A stretch of DNA of 64,000 nucleotides. Source: Neurospora intermedia (lineage: Eukaryota > Ascomycota > Sordariomycetes > Sordariales > Sordariaceae). This document shows, in pieces, positions 12,601 to 24,700 of this stretch. The notes under the pieces were generated by a model that made no database searches, had not been told where the DNA came from, and saw only the letters and a list, made by a program, of their open reading frames with translations. Where the stretch lies: positions 930,001-994,000 of the forward strand of contig BTPP01000007.1 in assembly GCA_037102815.1 (NCBI GenBank), given 5' to 3'. The translations under genes and the position numbers were made by a program. Numbering within the stretch: the first letter of the stretch is position 1; every line of letters begins with the position of its first letter.

Positions 12601-14999
12601 TTTAGAATTTACTACAATAATTATACTACTTATAATATTAATTAGTAAGGGGGTTCTATTTAAATAGTTAATAGCGTATAAAGAAACCTTCTAACTATTT
12701 AAAACGCTATTTATTTAAGTACTAATATTGATTAAGTAGGACCCCGAGCGCCTAACCTTCCTTAAGACTAATTATAGTAATTTCGTATTCGGAGGCTATC
12801 TTACTTAGGAGGTAAATAATTAGTAATATATAATAGTATTCTATTTAAAAAAGTTAAAGCCGGCCGAATATAACTACCCTATTTATAATAAAAAAATACT
12901 AGCGATTATTAATTATCTATAGGAATAGTAAATTAAATTCTATAATTATAATAACTTTACTATCCTAACGGATTATTATAATTTAGAATATTTTATAACC
13001 CGGCAATATTTTTCTAAGTAATAGGCCTATTAGGCCAAATATTTCTCTAAATTCTCTTTTAAATTTTAATACTAGCCGGATAAAGAAATAGTAATCCTAA
13101 ATACATTATTATAGAGGGACTAAAATCGATTTACTAAAAACAATAAAGAAATTTAAAACTTCTAATTTATCCCCAAATCCGCTCTATATAATTATATCCG
13201 TATTTTAGTAATAAGCCTTCGGGGTTCTCGGGCGGCCTAAGGGAAAGGTATAAAAATTTTCGAAGATCCGGATTTATAATAGCTTTAGAATATTATAATA
13301 AAAAGGGACGTTATATATTAATAAATCTTTAAAATAATAAAGAATAATATAAAAGACCTACCCCTTTCTTTCAAATTTAAAATATAAATTACTAACTATT
13401 CTATTAATAACTTTAAGCATTTAAGATATTAAAGAAGGCTTTAAATCCCCAGGTACCCAATAATTACCGAAGTAGAAACCGTAAAATTATCCGACTTTAA
13501 TTAAAAGTTTAATACCCTCCGCACCCGCATTATTTAAATTATATACAATTCTCAAATATTCGGATACTCTAGTAGAAAAGGTACTATTACAATTTTCGTT
13601 CGTTATTTTTATTAACTACTACTTAGAATCTATATAAAATAGTTCCTACGTAACTACTATATATATAATTCTATTAAATATTAGAGAGCCTAAAGGAAGG
13701 GGTTACTCTAATTAATACTAGTACCGGACTAATTCTTCCGGGAAATCCAAATAGACTTTATTACGGATCTCCTATTAACTAGAGGGAATATTTACTTACT
13801 AATTATTAAGGACCGCCTTAGTAAGAACATTATATTAGAATTAATACTATTAATAAATATTAAAGTATATATTAAAAAGTTTATAAACTGCTTTATAAGG
13901 TATTATAGGTAACTATAATCTATAATTAGTAATAGGGGCTCTAATTAGACCGGGCGGTTCTAAAGTAGATTATACGAACTATTCGGAATTAAATAGCTTT
14001 TTAATACCGCCTACTATCCCTAGACTAATAGCAGTCTAGAATAAATAAATTAAAAAGTATAAACCTTCTTAAAGGTATATATTAATTAAATATAAAACGA
14101 TTAATATAAATAGTACCCGCTAATATAGTTCGCTATTAATAATTATATTAATACTTTAATTAATATATTTCCCTTCTTTACCGTTTACGGATTTAACCCA
14201 GAATTAGTAGTTCTAATAATCCCTAAAACTATTAGAAACTCCCAAACCCCCGCCAACGTCCAAGCCCGGCAATTCGTTGAAAAGCTATTATAAATTATAG
14301 ATTTATATTAAATTATAATAGCTATAGTAGTTTAAAAGTAAGAGAGGTTCACTAACCGCTCTCGCTAATTTATAGAAAGATTCTAAGTAGGAAATAAAAT
14401 ATAATTTAACCTTAAGAATTATATTTTGCTAAAACCTAAGAAGAAGCTAAATTAATTATATATAAAATATATAATTTTATAAATACTTTTACTGTTAATA
14501 GTAGAACTCTTAGGGCTCTTAAATAATATTTACAATATTTTTTATATTAATTTACTTTAATAGACTACTAGAGACCCTTTACCCGGCTAAATCCTTACCG
14601 ATAAATAACTACTACCGGTAATTATAAATAGAAAAAAGGAATATTATATAAAAAAGATCTTATATATTAGAAGAACCCCGAATAATAAAATAATACTAAT
14701 AAAATAAAAAGGTTATTATAAACCTTTATAGTACCCATTTAAAAACTTCTAAAATACCGAAGCGTTCGAACTCTTTAAGAAATAATATAAGGACGTTCGA
14801 ATTAATAATAAACCTATAGATTAATTTATAAAAGAAAAAGTATTAAGGAAAATATTAATAGAATAAAAAAAGTAAATAAAATTAATATTCAAAAATAAAA
14901 AGTGTGGCCGCCTACCTAAACCGCTGCCGCTAATAGCCTACTATATTTAAGAATTTCTAATACCCAACGCTACCCTAATATTTAAAGATAATAATACTA

Positions 15000-16545
15000 T
15001 AATTATACTACTATAAAGAGTTTAAACTTTTTTCTTCTTCTTCGGAGGAAAAGTAATCTCCCCTACTGAATCCGAGAACTGAACTACCCTCTTTAATCGC
15101 TATTTCTCTTCTAGTATATCCCCTTCCTATTATATTATTTCTATTAATCCTACTAAATCCTCTTCCAATACTTAAATATCTACTACCTCCTCCCCTAGTT
15201 CTACCTCCTCCTCCTCTAATTCCTTAACACCTACTACCTCCTCCCTATTAAATAATAGATTTAAATAAATATATAATTCCTCCTCCCTTAGTAATACCCT
15301 ATCCCCTTCTATTATTCTATACTATTCTTCTAACTTTTCTATTTAATTTTCTAATTCTATAACCAACTTATTAAAAATAATACTTACTACCCCGGCCGCT
15401 ACTCTTTCTTAAAAGGTCTAAATTATTCTAAATATTTGGGTATTAATCCTAGTAATAAAGGTATTTAAATAAATAGTAACTGTAATAATAATATATTTAG
15501 TATCCTAAGTAAATACTATAATAATATTTACTAAAACCTTTAACCTAATAAATAATAATAATTATAAAGCTATTAAACTACCCCAATCCGTACGAAAAAC
15601 TTAATAACTCTCCTCTAAAGCCCCCAATTTCTCGAATATTTCAACCGAAGTTAGGGCTAAAGATAAAGGAATATCCGGAATTATAGCTAAAAATACTATA
15701 GTAATAGAAAGGAAGGCCGGCGGTACTTTACTAATAGGATAACCGAGTATAAAATAAATAATATTACTAAAATTTAAATTAATAATTAAATTAGAGCAAA
15801 AGAATTTAAAAATACTTACGGAATAATATAACTTTTAACTATTAATTAATTAAAATTACGGGCTGTAATTACTGTATATTAGAAGGATTAATAAAACGGA
15901 GTTTTATTACCTAAATAACCCTCCTCTAACTAGGAGGAATACTATTCCTAAATAATAGAAGGCTACCGCTAATAAGTAATAGAATTCTTTAAACGTATAT
16001 AAAGTATATAATAATTTTTACCTTTATCGGGCATATAAGTGTCGGGGTCCCCTAATACTATATACTAAGAATATTAATCGATTATAGTACCTTCGATAAG
16101 GCCCTTAATAAATTTATAATAACCGCCGCCGCCGCTATTACTACTATTAAGGGTCTAGGGTACTAGAGAGATTAATATAATAGGACTAAGATTAAACGCT
16201 GGAATAATAATAAACGCAAATTTAGGAATAGGAACGGGCGCAAATATAAGTATAGGGGCGGATTCGGGCGTAAAGACGGGTATAAGCGTAGGAATAACTA
16301 TAGCCGGGCGATAACGAATTAAAATAGTAGGCCGGAACCTAAAAGGATCTTTATTAGAATAGATACTATAATTAAAAATTAGCAACGGCTATTTAAAGGT
16401 ATTCTAAAATAGAATTAAGGGTATACGTACAATATAATTACAATTATTTGTTAAAGGAGTAAAAAGGAAAGTAAAAATTGTAGAAGGGTAAAATAAAAGT
16501 AATATAAATATTAATTATAACGTACGATTATAGTTAGAGGGAGAA
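15000..16545 (-). other. Reverse-oriented coding-like region in element 1 (antisense to gag-pol)
   Basis: Between integrase and the 3' LTR, the strand opposite to gag-pol reads more protein-like than the sense strand. From the LTR side inward it gives an Ala/Pro/Thr-rich low-complexity stretch (about 16,350-16,160), a mixed segment, then a Glu/Lys/Leu-rich part with coiled-coil character (about 15,420-15,080). The same arrangement occurs in element 2 at 20,121-21,760. It is eroded and broken throughout. No known domain recognised. It could be an antisense ORF of the family, or low-complexity non-coding sequence. Confidence 0.45.
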
Positions 16546-16557
16546 GGGGGGGGCTAA

Positions 16558-16849
16558 TATTATAGGATTAGCGCCCGTTAAGGCATTTAGCTCTAATTGG
16601 CCAGACTTAAGTACTAAAACGGCAACCCGCATTAAAATTACCTAAACGACCCGAACACTATACTATAACGTCCGAACCTTCTAGAATATTCCCTAACTAC
16701 TTTAGGCTACTAAGCAACTAGCGTACGGCTATTTAAACTCTAGTACTCGAACGACCCGAAGGGTAGCGTTTTCTCCTTTCTTTTTTCGTAGAACCTTAAT
16801 ATACACATATAAGGCCAGCACCTACGTATCGCTCTACTGTCCCCTTATA
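16558..16849 (+). repeat. 3' LTR of gypsy element 1
   Basis: Direct copy of the 5' LTR at 9,377-9,668, same length, preceded by the polypurine tract GGGGGGG ending at 16,553. It differs from the 5' LTR nearly only by transitions of RIP type. Confidence 0.88.
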
Positions 16850-16955
16850 TATAAAGTAGAAATATAAAATAGAAATATAAAATATAAATATAGGAAGTAA
16901 TATAGAAATGTAAAATATAAATATAAAATATAAATATAAAATATAGAATAGAAAT
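16850..16955 (+). repeat. A/T-rich minisatellite, right part
   Basis: Resumes the array of 9,143-9,376 (units such as agaaatataaaat) directly after the 3' LTR of element 1. Together the two parts mark the original array and its interruption. Confidence 0.7.
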
Positions 16956-17705
16956 ATTAAACGGGACGAAAAATAGGGAAGGGAAGTAGTTTAAGTTCTT
17001 TGTAGAAAATTAATAAGGCGTTAAAAAGAAGTATAACCCGTATTATCTATTATTATTCTAAATAAAAAATCCCTAATAACGTCCACTATTATTAATATAG
17101 GATTAGAATTTACAACTTTAAGAAAAATATTCCTACGTACTACTACGCTTATTAATAATATTTATAGATATTACCTTATATTATTTATTTATAGTCCTCC
17201 TATACGAATTCTAATAATTCCTCTAACTTTCTATTTAGTAATATTAATTTTTTATTTACCAATTAACGTTAGGGGCTATAGCTACGATTGGGGGAAGGGG
17301 GGATATAGGTAGGAATATTCGGTATAGAAATATATATAGGAGAGTTAGTAAGGGCTATTAAATCGGTATTAGTATTAGTATTACTAATATTATAATAGTT
17401 TAACTTCGAATAGCCCTTATAATTAAAGTTGGGAGTGCGAAATATCCTAAGTAATATTGTAGGGAGATTATTATTAATTAAACGTACTTATATAGTTACT
17501 TAAAATACTATTACGGAATAATATAATTATTATAAGAAGGGGGTAGGTAGGGGGCCTTCGGTATTAGTAAAGCGTATAATTTTAGCTATTATATTCTATA
17601 TAGTATTTTATAAATTATAAATATTATAGGGGACTTTGAGTATATAGCGGTGTAGCGATAGCGAATATTGCGATATTTCGTTAAACTTTAGAAGGAAAAG
17701 ATATT

Positions 17706-17708
<3 letters not shown>
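16956..17708. other. RIP-mutated DNA without recognised gene, ending in an A run
   Basis: AT-rich, TpA-heavy sequence with no domain I can name. The last 80 bases (17,630-17,708) are less mutated and lead straight into a 35-base A tract, so this could be the 3' end of a plus-strand LINE or other retroposed copy. No target-site duplication was identified. Confidence 0.4.

Positions 17709-17743
<35 letters not shown>
17709..17743 (+). repeat. Poly(A) tract, 35 bases
   Basis: Uninterrupted run of 35 A after AAAGATATTAGC. It is consistent with the poly(A) tail of a retroposed (LINE-type) copy in plus orientation. A simple homopolymer expansion is the alternative. Confidence 0.9.
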
Positions 17744-17746
<3 letters not shown>

Positions 17747-18631
17747 ACCTTTAGTCTAGTAAATATTTAAGCCAATCTATTCAAGAGCTTCGCACAAGTT
17801 TAGGGCTAAGGCATTCGCGAATATTTAAATTAGAGCGATATTATATTTTAAATAGGTAAGGGGACGGATATTATTAGAGAATAGGAAAGAGAATAACCGA
17901 ACGAAAATTAGTATTAGGTATAAAGCGAAAGGAAAGGGAAAATAGAATAGAAAGAGGAGAATAGAAAAGGGAAATAAACGTATTAATTGGGTATATTAAA
18001 AAAGTAGGGGTTAGTATATAAATATATAATAATAAAGTATATATCCGTAGGGGGGGCGGGCGCGGGCGCGGGGGAGGTAAGTATAGGCGAAGAGGAGGCG
18101 GGTATAGTAGTAAAAGTAAAGATAGGAAGAGGAAGAAGAGGAAAGGCGAAGAAAGTAGGCGGAAGGGATATTATATAAATAAAAGAAGAAATCCTTATAT
18201 AAATATAAATTAAAGTAAGTAAATATAATTCTAAGTAAATAAATATAAAATAATATAAGGTAGGAGAAATAGTAAATAGGCGTAGGAGTAGTAAGAAAGA
18301 ATAAATAGGAGGATAAAACGAAGGTAATAGTTAGAAGGGGAAGGATAGGATAAATAAATAGTAGGGTAACTATAAAAAGGTAGGAGAGAAGGACGAAAAA
18401 GGGAAGGTATATAATTCGGATTATAGTAGGGAAAATAAGGGTTATAATTAAAAATTATACTATTAGGATAAAGGGAGTAATATAGAAAGTAAAGCAAAAA
18501 TAATAGGAAAATATTTAGGAAGGTATAACGTCGGTGAAGGGGCTTAAAGTAAGAATAATATTTAAAATTAAAAGAGGCGAAAGAAGGAAACGAAAATCCC
18601 GGGGATAGAACTTGTAAGGAGGGGGATCGTA
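17744..18631 (+). mobile_element. Probable gypsy 3' terminal remnant
   Basis: Plus strand is purine-rich from about 18,000 on (Lys/Arg/Glu-rich reading) and ends at 18,600-18,632 with a tract (AACTTGTAAGGAGGGGGATCG) resembling the one that precedes the orphan LTR at 27,499. This is typical of the polypurine tract at the 3' end of fungal gypsy elements. A G/C island, GGGGGGGCGGGCGCGGGCGC-like, lies at 18,049-18,072. Broken throughout. An LTR would be expected to start at about 18,632 but its end was not found. Confidence 0.4.
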
Positions 18632-18893
18632 TTTAAATATTATAGTAAACTATAATAAGTACGAATTATAGAGAGTATTATATAAGTAGAACTCCGGGGA
18701 TTATTAGTAATAGTATTCCTAAAGTATATAGAAGGTCCGGTAAAAAGTATTTTGGAATATAATTATATAAATATTCTATAGTAAGTATAAATAATAGAAA
18801 GTATTTTACGAAAGTATTAAATTATATAACGGATATTAATAAGGGAGAGTATCCTACGAGAAAAATAAAAGGGTATAATTATAATAGTATTTT

Positions 18894-19110
18894 AAAATAC
18901 TTATTAATACTCTTAAATTTAATATAGTACCTATCGTTAAGCAAAACGATATTCGCTACTTCGTACGCTTATTAAATATTAGTCTTAATAATAGTTGGGA
19001 ATCCGGCCGTATATTAATATCCTAAAGTACTTATTAATACTCCAGAATTTAATATAGTACCTATCGTTAAGCAAAACGATATTCGTTACTTCGTACGTTT
19101 ACTAAATAAC
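18894..19110 (+). repeat. Direct repeat pair, about 82 bp with 132-bp period
   Basis: The segment around ATAGTACCTATCGTTAAGC with the following AAAACGATATTCG occurs at about 18,894-18,978 and again at about 19,026-19,110, nearly identical over more than 80 bp. Function unknown. It lies between the presumed gypsy 3' end and the GC-bearing minisatellite. Confidence 0.8.
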
Positions 19111-19124
19111 GAGCGGGAAGCCGG

Positions 19125-19780
19125 TTAACTTTTAAATTAAATATCGGTTTCGTACCCGTATTAGGAGCCTATAGAAATAGATATTATAATACCGATATTC
19201 TAACGGGCGGTTTACTATATTTAGAATTTATAAAAATAGATATTCTATTACTAATATTCTAGCGGACGGTTCGCCGCAATTAGAATTTACAAAAACGGAT
19301 ATTATAATACCGATACTCTAACGGACGGTTCGCTATATTTAGAACTTATAAGAATAGATACTATAAAGCTAATATTCTAGCGGGCAGTTCGCCGTATTTA
19401 GAATTTATAAAAATAGATATTAATACCGATATTCTAACGAACGGCTTCGTATTTACATTTAAAAGCCTATAAGAATAGATATTACAATACCAATATTTTA
19501 ACGGACGGCTTCGTATTTATATCCGTATTAAGAAGCCTATAAGAATAGATATTATAATACTAATATTCTAGCGGGCGGCTTCGTATCCGCGTCGGGGGTA
19601 TAAGAGAATAGATATTATAATATTAATATTCAGGCGGGCGGCTTCGGGCCTATATATAGAATTTATAAGAATAAATATTATAATATTAATTTTCTAGTAG
19701 GTAGGCACGTATCTATAGTTGGAATTTCTAAGAATAGATATTACTATACTAATATTTTAACGGGCGGTTCGTAGACGGAA
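19125..19780 (+). repeat. Minisatellite, ten units of about 61-70 bp
   Basis: Ten imperfect copies, each with an ATAGATATTATAATAC-like half followed by TAATATTCTAACGGGCGG and CTTCGTA or TTCGCCG. Units start near 19,175, 19,226, 19,290, 19,352, 19,413, 19,474, 19,544, 19,610, 19,673 and 19,734. The CGGGCGGTTCG core stays GC-rich although the rest is RIP-like. Element 2 inserted about 50 bp beyond the last unit. Confidence 0.85.
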
Positions 19781-19829
19781 GAGCGGCTATAAGGGCCGGA
19801 ATATAACGTCGGCGACCGTTACAAGTAAT

Positions 19830-20120
19830 TGTAAGGGGACAATAGAGCGATACGTAGGTGCTGGCCTTATATAGTATATTAAGGTTCTACGAAGAAGGAA
19901 AGGAGAAAACGCTACCTTCCGGGTCGCTCGAGTGCTAGAGTTTAAATAGCCGTATACTAGCTACCTAGTAGCTTAAGGTAGTTAGGGAATACTCTAGAAG
20001 GCTCGGGCGTTATAGTGTAGCGCCTGGGTCGTCTAGGTAATTTTAATGCGGGTTGCCGTTTTGGTACTTAAATTTGGCTAATTAGAATTAAATACTTTAA
20101 CGGGCGTTAGTTTTATAATA
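19830..20120 (-). repeat. 3' LTR of gypsy element 2
   Basis: Inverted copy of the element 1 LTR; begins TGTAAGGGGAC on the plus strand and ends TTTTATAATA. The intact TG at this end fixes the TG...CA terminus of the family. Confidence 0.9.
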
Positions 20121-21760
20121 TTAACCCCCCCCTTCTCCCTCCAATTATAATTGCGTACTATAATTAATATTTATATTACCTTTATTTTACCCTTCTACAA
20201 TTTTTACTTTCCTTTTTACTCCTTTAATAAATAATTATAATTATATTATATATATACCTTTAGCTCTACTTTAGAATACCCTTAAATAATTATTATTAAC
20301 CTTTAATTATAGTACCTATTTTAATTAAAATCCTTTCGGGCTCCGGCCTACTACTCTAGCTCGTTATCGCCCGGCTATAACTACTCCTATATCCGCGCTT
20401 GAGCCTACGCCTACGCTTATCCTTACGTCCGAATTTACCTCCGCTCCTACGCTTGCGCCCGCTCCTACTTTTAAATTTACGCCTACTATTATTCTAATAC
20501 CTACTTTTAATTCTACTACGCTAGTCTCTCTAGTACCTTAGACTTTTAATAATAGCGGCGGCGGTAGTAGCAGTTATTATAAATTTATTAAGGGCCTTAT
20601 TGAAGGTACTACGGCTAATTAATATTCCTAGTATATAGTATTAAGGGACCCCGGCGTTTATATACCCAATAAGGGTAAAAATTATTATACGCTTTATATA
20701 TATTTAAAGAATTCTACTATTTATTAGCGGTAATTTTCTACTATTTAGGAGTAGTATTCCTTCTAATTAGAGGAGGGTTACTTAGGCGGTAAAGCTCTAT
20801 TTTATTAATCCTTTTAATATACGGTAATTATAGCCCGCAATTTTAATTAATTAGTAGCTAAAGGCTATATTACCCTATAAATATTTTCAAATTCCTTTAT
20901 TCTAATTTAATTATTAATTTAAATTTTAATAATACTATTTACCTTACATTCGATTATCCTATTAGCGAAGTACCGTTAGCCTCCCTTTCTATTACCGTAG
21001 TACTTTTAATTATAATTCCGGACGTTCCTTCGTCCTCGGCTTCGATTTCGGTCGAAGTATTCGAGAGATTAGGGGTTCTAGAGGAGAGTTATTAAATTCT
21101 TTATACGGATTAAGGTAATTTAATAGCTTTATAATTATTATTATTCGTTAGGCTAGAAGTTTTAATAAATATTATTATAGTGTTTATTTAGAATATTAAA
21201 TATACCGCCGTTACGGCCGCTATTTATTTAAATACCTTTATTACTAAAATTAATATTTAAATATTTAAAATAGTTTAAACCTTCTAGGAAGGAGTAGCGG
21301 CCGGGGCGGTAGGTACTATTTTTAGCGAATCGGTTAGGGAATTAGAGAATTGGGTAGAGAAATTAGAAAAGTAATATAAAATAATAGAAAGGGATAGAAT
21401 ATTATTAGGGAAGGAAGAATTATATATTTATTTAAATTTATTATTTAGTAGGGAGGAGGTAGTAAGTATTAGAAAATTAGAAGAAGAGGAAATAAAATTA
21501 GGGGAAGGGGTAATAGATATTCGGGTATTAGAAGAGGATTTAATAAAATTAATAGAAATAGTATAGTAAAAGGGGGATATTTTAGAGGAGAAATAGCGGT
21601 TAAAGAAAGTAGTTCGGTTCTTAGACGTAGTAGAAGAGGTAGAGTTTCTTTTAAAAAAGAAAAGGAGATTGCGGGTTCCCTACAGTAGTACTATTATAGT
21701 ATTATTATCTTTAAATATAATAGTTAGGTTAAGTATTAGGGCGGTGTTAGATATTAGAGA
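20121..21760 (+). other. Reverse-oriented coding-like region in element 2 (antisense to gag-pol)
   Basis: Plus-strand reading, opposite to this element's pol. Ala/Pro/Thr-rich stretch at about 20,380-20,530, Gly/Ser tract encoded by GGCGGCGGTAGTAGC at 20,556-20,570, a mixed segment with NKGKNYYTLY near 20,670-20,700, then a Glu/Lys/Leu-rich coiled-coil-like part at about 21,290-21,690. It parallels the minus-strand region 15,000-16,545 of element 1. Eroded and interrupted. Family unknown. Confidence 0.5.
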
Positions 21761-24700
21761 CTTTTAAATATAGTAGACTATTAGTAGCGGCGTTTTAGGT
21801 AAGCGGCTACGCTTTTTACTTCCGGGTATTAATTTTACTTACTTTTTTTACTCTATTAATACTTTCCTTAATACTTGCTTTTTTGTAAATTAATTTATAG
21901 GTCTGTTATTAATTCGAGCGTTCCTATATTATCTCTCAAAGAGTTTAAACGCTTTAGTATTTTAAAAATCTTTAAACGGGTATTATAAGGGCTTATAATA
22001 GCCTTTCTACTTTATTAGTACTATTCTATTATTTAAGGTTCCTCTAATATATAGGATCTCTTCTATATAGTATTCTTTTTCTCTATTTATAATTATTAGT
22101 AGCGATTATTCGTTGGTAAGGATTTAGCTGGGTAAGGGGTCTTTAATAGCCCGTTAGAAAAAATTAATATAAAAGATATTATAAATATTATTTAGGAGCC
22201 TAGAGAATTCTATAACTAGCGGTGAAAGTACTTTTAAAATAGTATATTTAATATATAATTAATCTAATTTCTTCTTAAGTTTTAATAAAGTATAGTTCTT
22301 AAAATTGAATTATATTTTATTACCTATTTAAAACCTCTCTACTAATTAACGGGTACGGTTAGTAAATTTCTCTTACTTTTAAACCGCTATAATTATTATA
22401 GTTTAATATAAATCTATAATTTATAATAGCTTTTTAACGAATTGCCGGGCCCGGACGTCGGCCGGGGTTCTAAAGTCTCTAATAGCCTTAGAGATTATTA
22501 GGACTACCGACTTTAAGTTAAATCCGTAGACGGTAAAAAAGGGGGATATACTAATTAAAGTATTAATACGGCTATTAATCGCTAATTATATTAGTAGGCA
22601 CTATTTATATTAATTATTTTATATTTAATTAATATACGCCCTTAAGAAGGCCTATACCTCTTAATTTATTTATTCTAGGCCGCTATTAGTTTAAGGGTAG
22701 TAGGCGGTATTAAGAAGCTATTTAATTCTAAATAGTTTATAGAATTTATTTTTGAATTGCCCGGTTTAATTAGAGCCCCGGTTATTAATTATAAATTATA
22801 GCTACTTATAATATTTTATAAAGTAATTTATAAACCTTTTAATATAAGTTTCGGCGTTTATTAATAGTATTAATTTTAATATAATATTTTTACTAAAACG
22901 GTCCTTAATAATAAGTAGGCAAATATTCCCTCTAATTAATAGGAGGTTTGTAATAAAATCTATTTAAATTTCTTAAAAGAATTAATCTAGTACTAATATC
23001 GATTAGAATAACCCCTTCCTCTAAATTCTCTAATATTTAATAGAATTATATATATAATAATTATATAGGAACTACTTTATATAAATTCCGAATAGTAATT
23101 AATAGAAATAATAGATTAGGGCTATAATAGTACCCTCTTTATTGGAGTGCCCGAATATTTAAGAATTATATATAATTTAAATAATATAGGTGCGGAGGGT
23201 ATTGAATTTTCAGTCGGAGTCGAACAATTTTGCGGCTTCTACTTCGGTAATTACCGGGTACCTAGGGATTTAAAATCTCTCTTAATATTTTAAGCGCCTA
23301 AAATCGTTAATAGAATAATCGGTAATTTAAATTTTAAATTTAAAGGAGGGAAATAAGTTTTTTATATTGTTCTTTACTACTTTTAGAACTTATTAATATA
23401 TAGCGTCCCTTCCTATTATAGTATCCTAGAGTTATTATAAATCCGGATCTTCGAAAATTTTTATACCCTTCCCTCGGGCTATTCGAGAGCCCCGGAGATT
23501 TATTACTAAAATACGGATATAATTATATAAAGTAGATTTAGGAATAAATTAAAGGTTTCGAACCTCCCTATCGTCTTTGGTAGGGCGATCCTAATCTCTT
23601 TGAAATAATATATTTAGTATTACTACTTCCTTATCTAACCGGTACTAAAATTTAAAGGAGAACCTAAAAAAGTATTCGGCTTAGTAGGCTTACTATTTGG
23701 ATAGGTACTATTAGGTTATAAAGTACTTTAAATTCCGGTAGTTAATTAAAATAATAAAGGTATTGTAATTGTAGAGTTTAATTTATTATTCTTATAGGTA
23801 ATCGATAATCGCTAGTATTTCTTTATTATAGATAGGGTAATTATATTCGGCTAATTTTAATTTCTTTAAATAGAATACTATTATATATTATTAACTGTCT
23901 ATTTTCTAAGTAAAGTAGCCCCTAAGTATAAAGCTACTATAATTAATTTTAAAGAAGGTTGGACGTTCGGGGTCCTATTTAATTAGAATTAGTATTCGGG
24001 TAAATAATATTTTAAGTAATTAAAAAACTTCTTTATATACTACTAACTATTTAAATAAAACCCCTTTACTAATTAGTACTATAAGCGGCGCAATTACTAT
24101 AGTAAATTCTAGGATAAATATTTGGTAGTAATTTATAAATTTTAAGAAACTCCGGACTCCCTTCTAGGATACTAGAATAATTTACTCTAGAATAGCCTTA
24201 ATTTTCTTAGGGTCTATTTAAATGCCTACGCTAGTATAAATAATAAATCCTAAATATTTAACCTTTTTAATAGCGAATTTGTACTTATCCGGGTTTAAAT
24301 AAAGTCCGGCGTTTTTAAGGTATTCGAATACTATATAGACTTTTTATATATAGTCTTCTCGAAACCTATTTATAAAGATAAATACGTCGTTTATATATAC
24401 CGAGTAGAAGTTATTAAGAAATTCCCGTAGTATTTAGTTAATATACTGTTAGAAGGTAGTTAGAATATTATATAGTTTAAAGGGGACTACTAACTATTTA
24501 AATAGGCTATAGCGGGTCTAAAATACTATTTTATACTCCTCTCCTTTTATTATTCAAATTTTATAGAACGTTTATATTATATTTACTTTAGAAAACTATT
24601 TTATCCCTTTAAATATTCGAAACGTATTTTAAATAAATAGTAAAAAATACTAGTCGGTTCGAATAATTATATTAAAGGCCTAGTAATTATAATAAAAGCG

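Larger units (their letters stand above)
9377..16849 (+). mobile_element. Gypsy element 1: LTR retrotransposon, broken
   Basis: Ty3/gypsy fossil, 7,473 bp, bounded by 292-bp LTRs in direct orientation. Parts: gag region about 9,720-11,000; protease and upstream pol about 11,000-11,850; reverse transcriptase about 11,850-12,400 (plus strand; a GRGLRF-like and an FRTRY-like station visible); RNase H about 12,700-13,150; integrase about 13,730-14,300 (a WTGRF-like station and a HPQT-type region visible); then about 1.5 kb of extra sequence before a G-rich polypurine tract (16,545-16,553) and the 3' LTR. It lies in an A/T minisatellite with a possible 4-bp TATA duplication. Heavily RIP-mutated and broken many dozens of times. 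Same family as element 2. Confidence 0.88.

Noticed and set aside
18049-18072. G-rich tract as a possible quadruplex or telomere-like signal
   Set aside because: A short GGGGGGGCGGGCGC patch within a gypsy 3' remnant. It is isolated and better explained as a surviving GC-rich part of the element.
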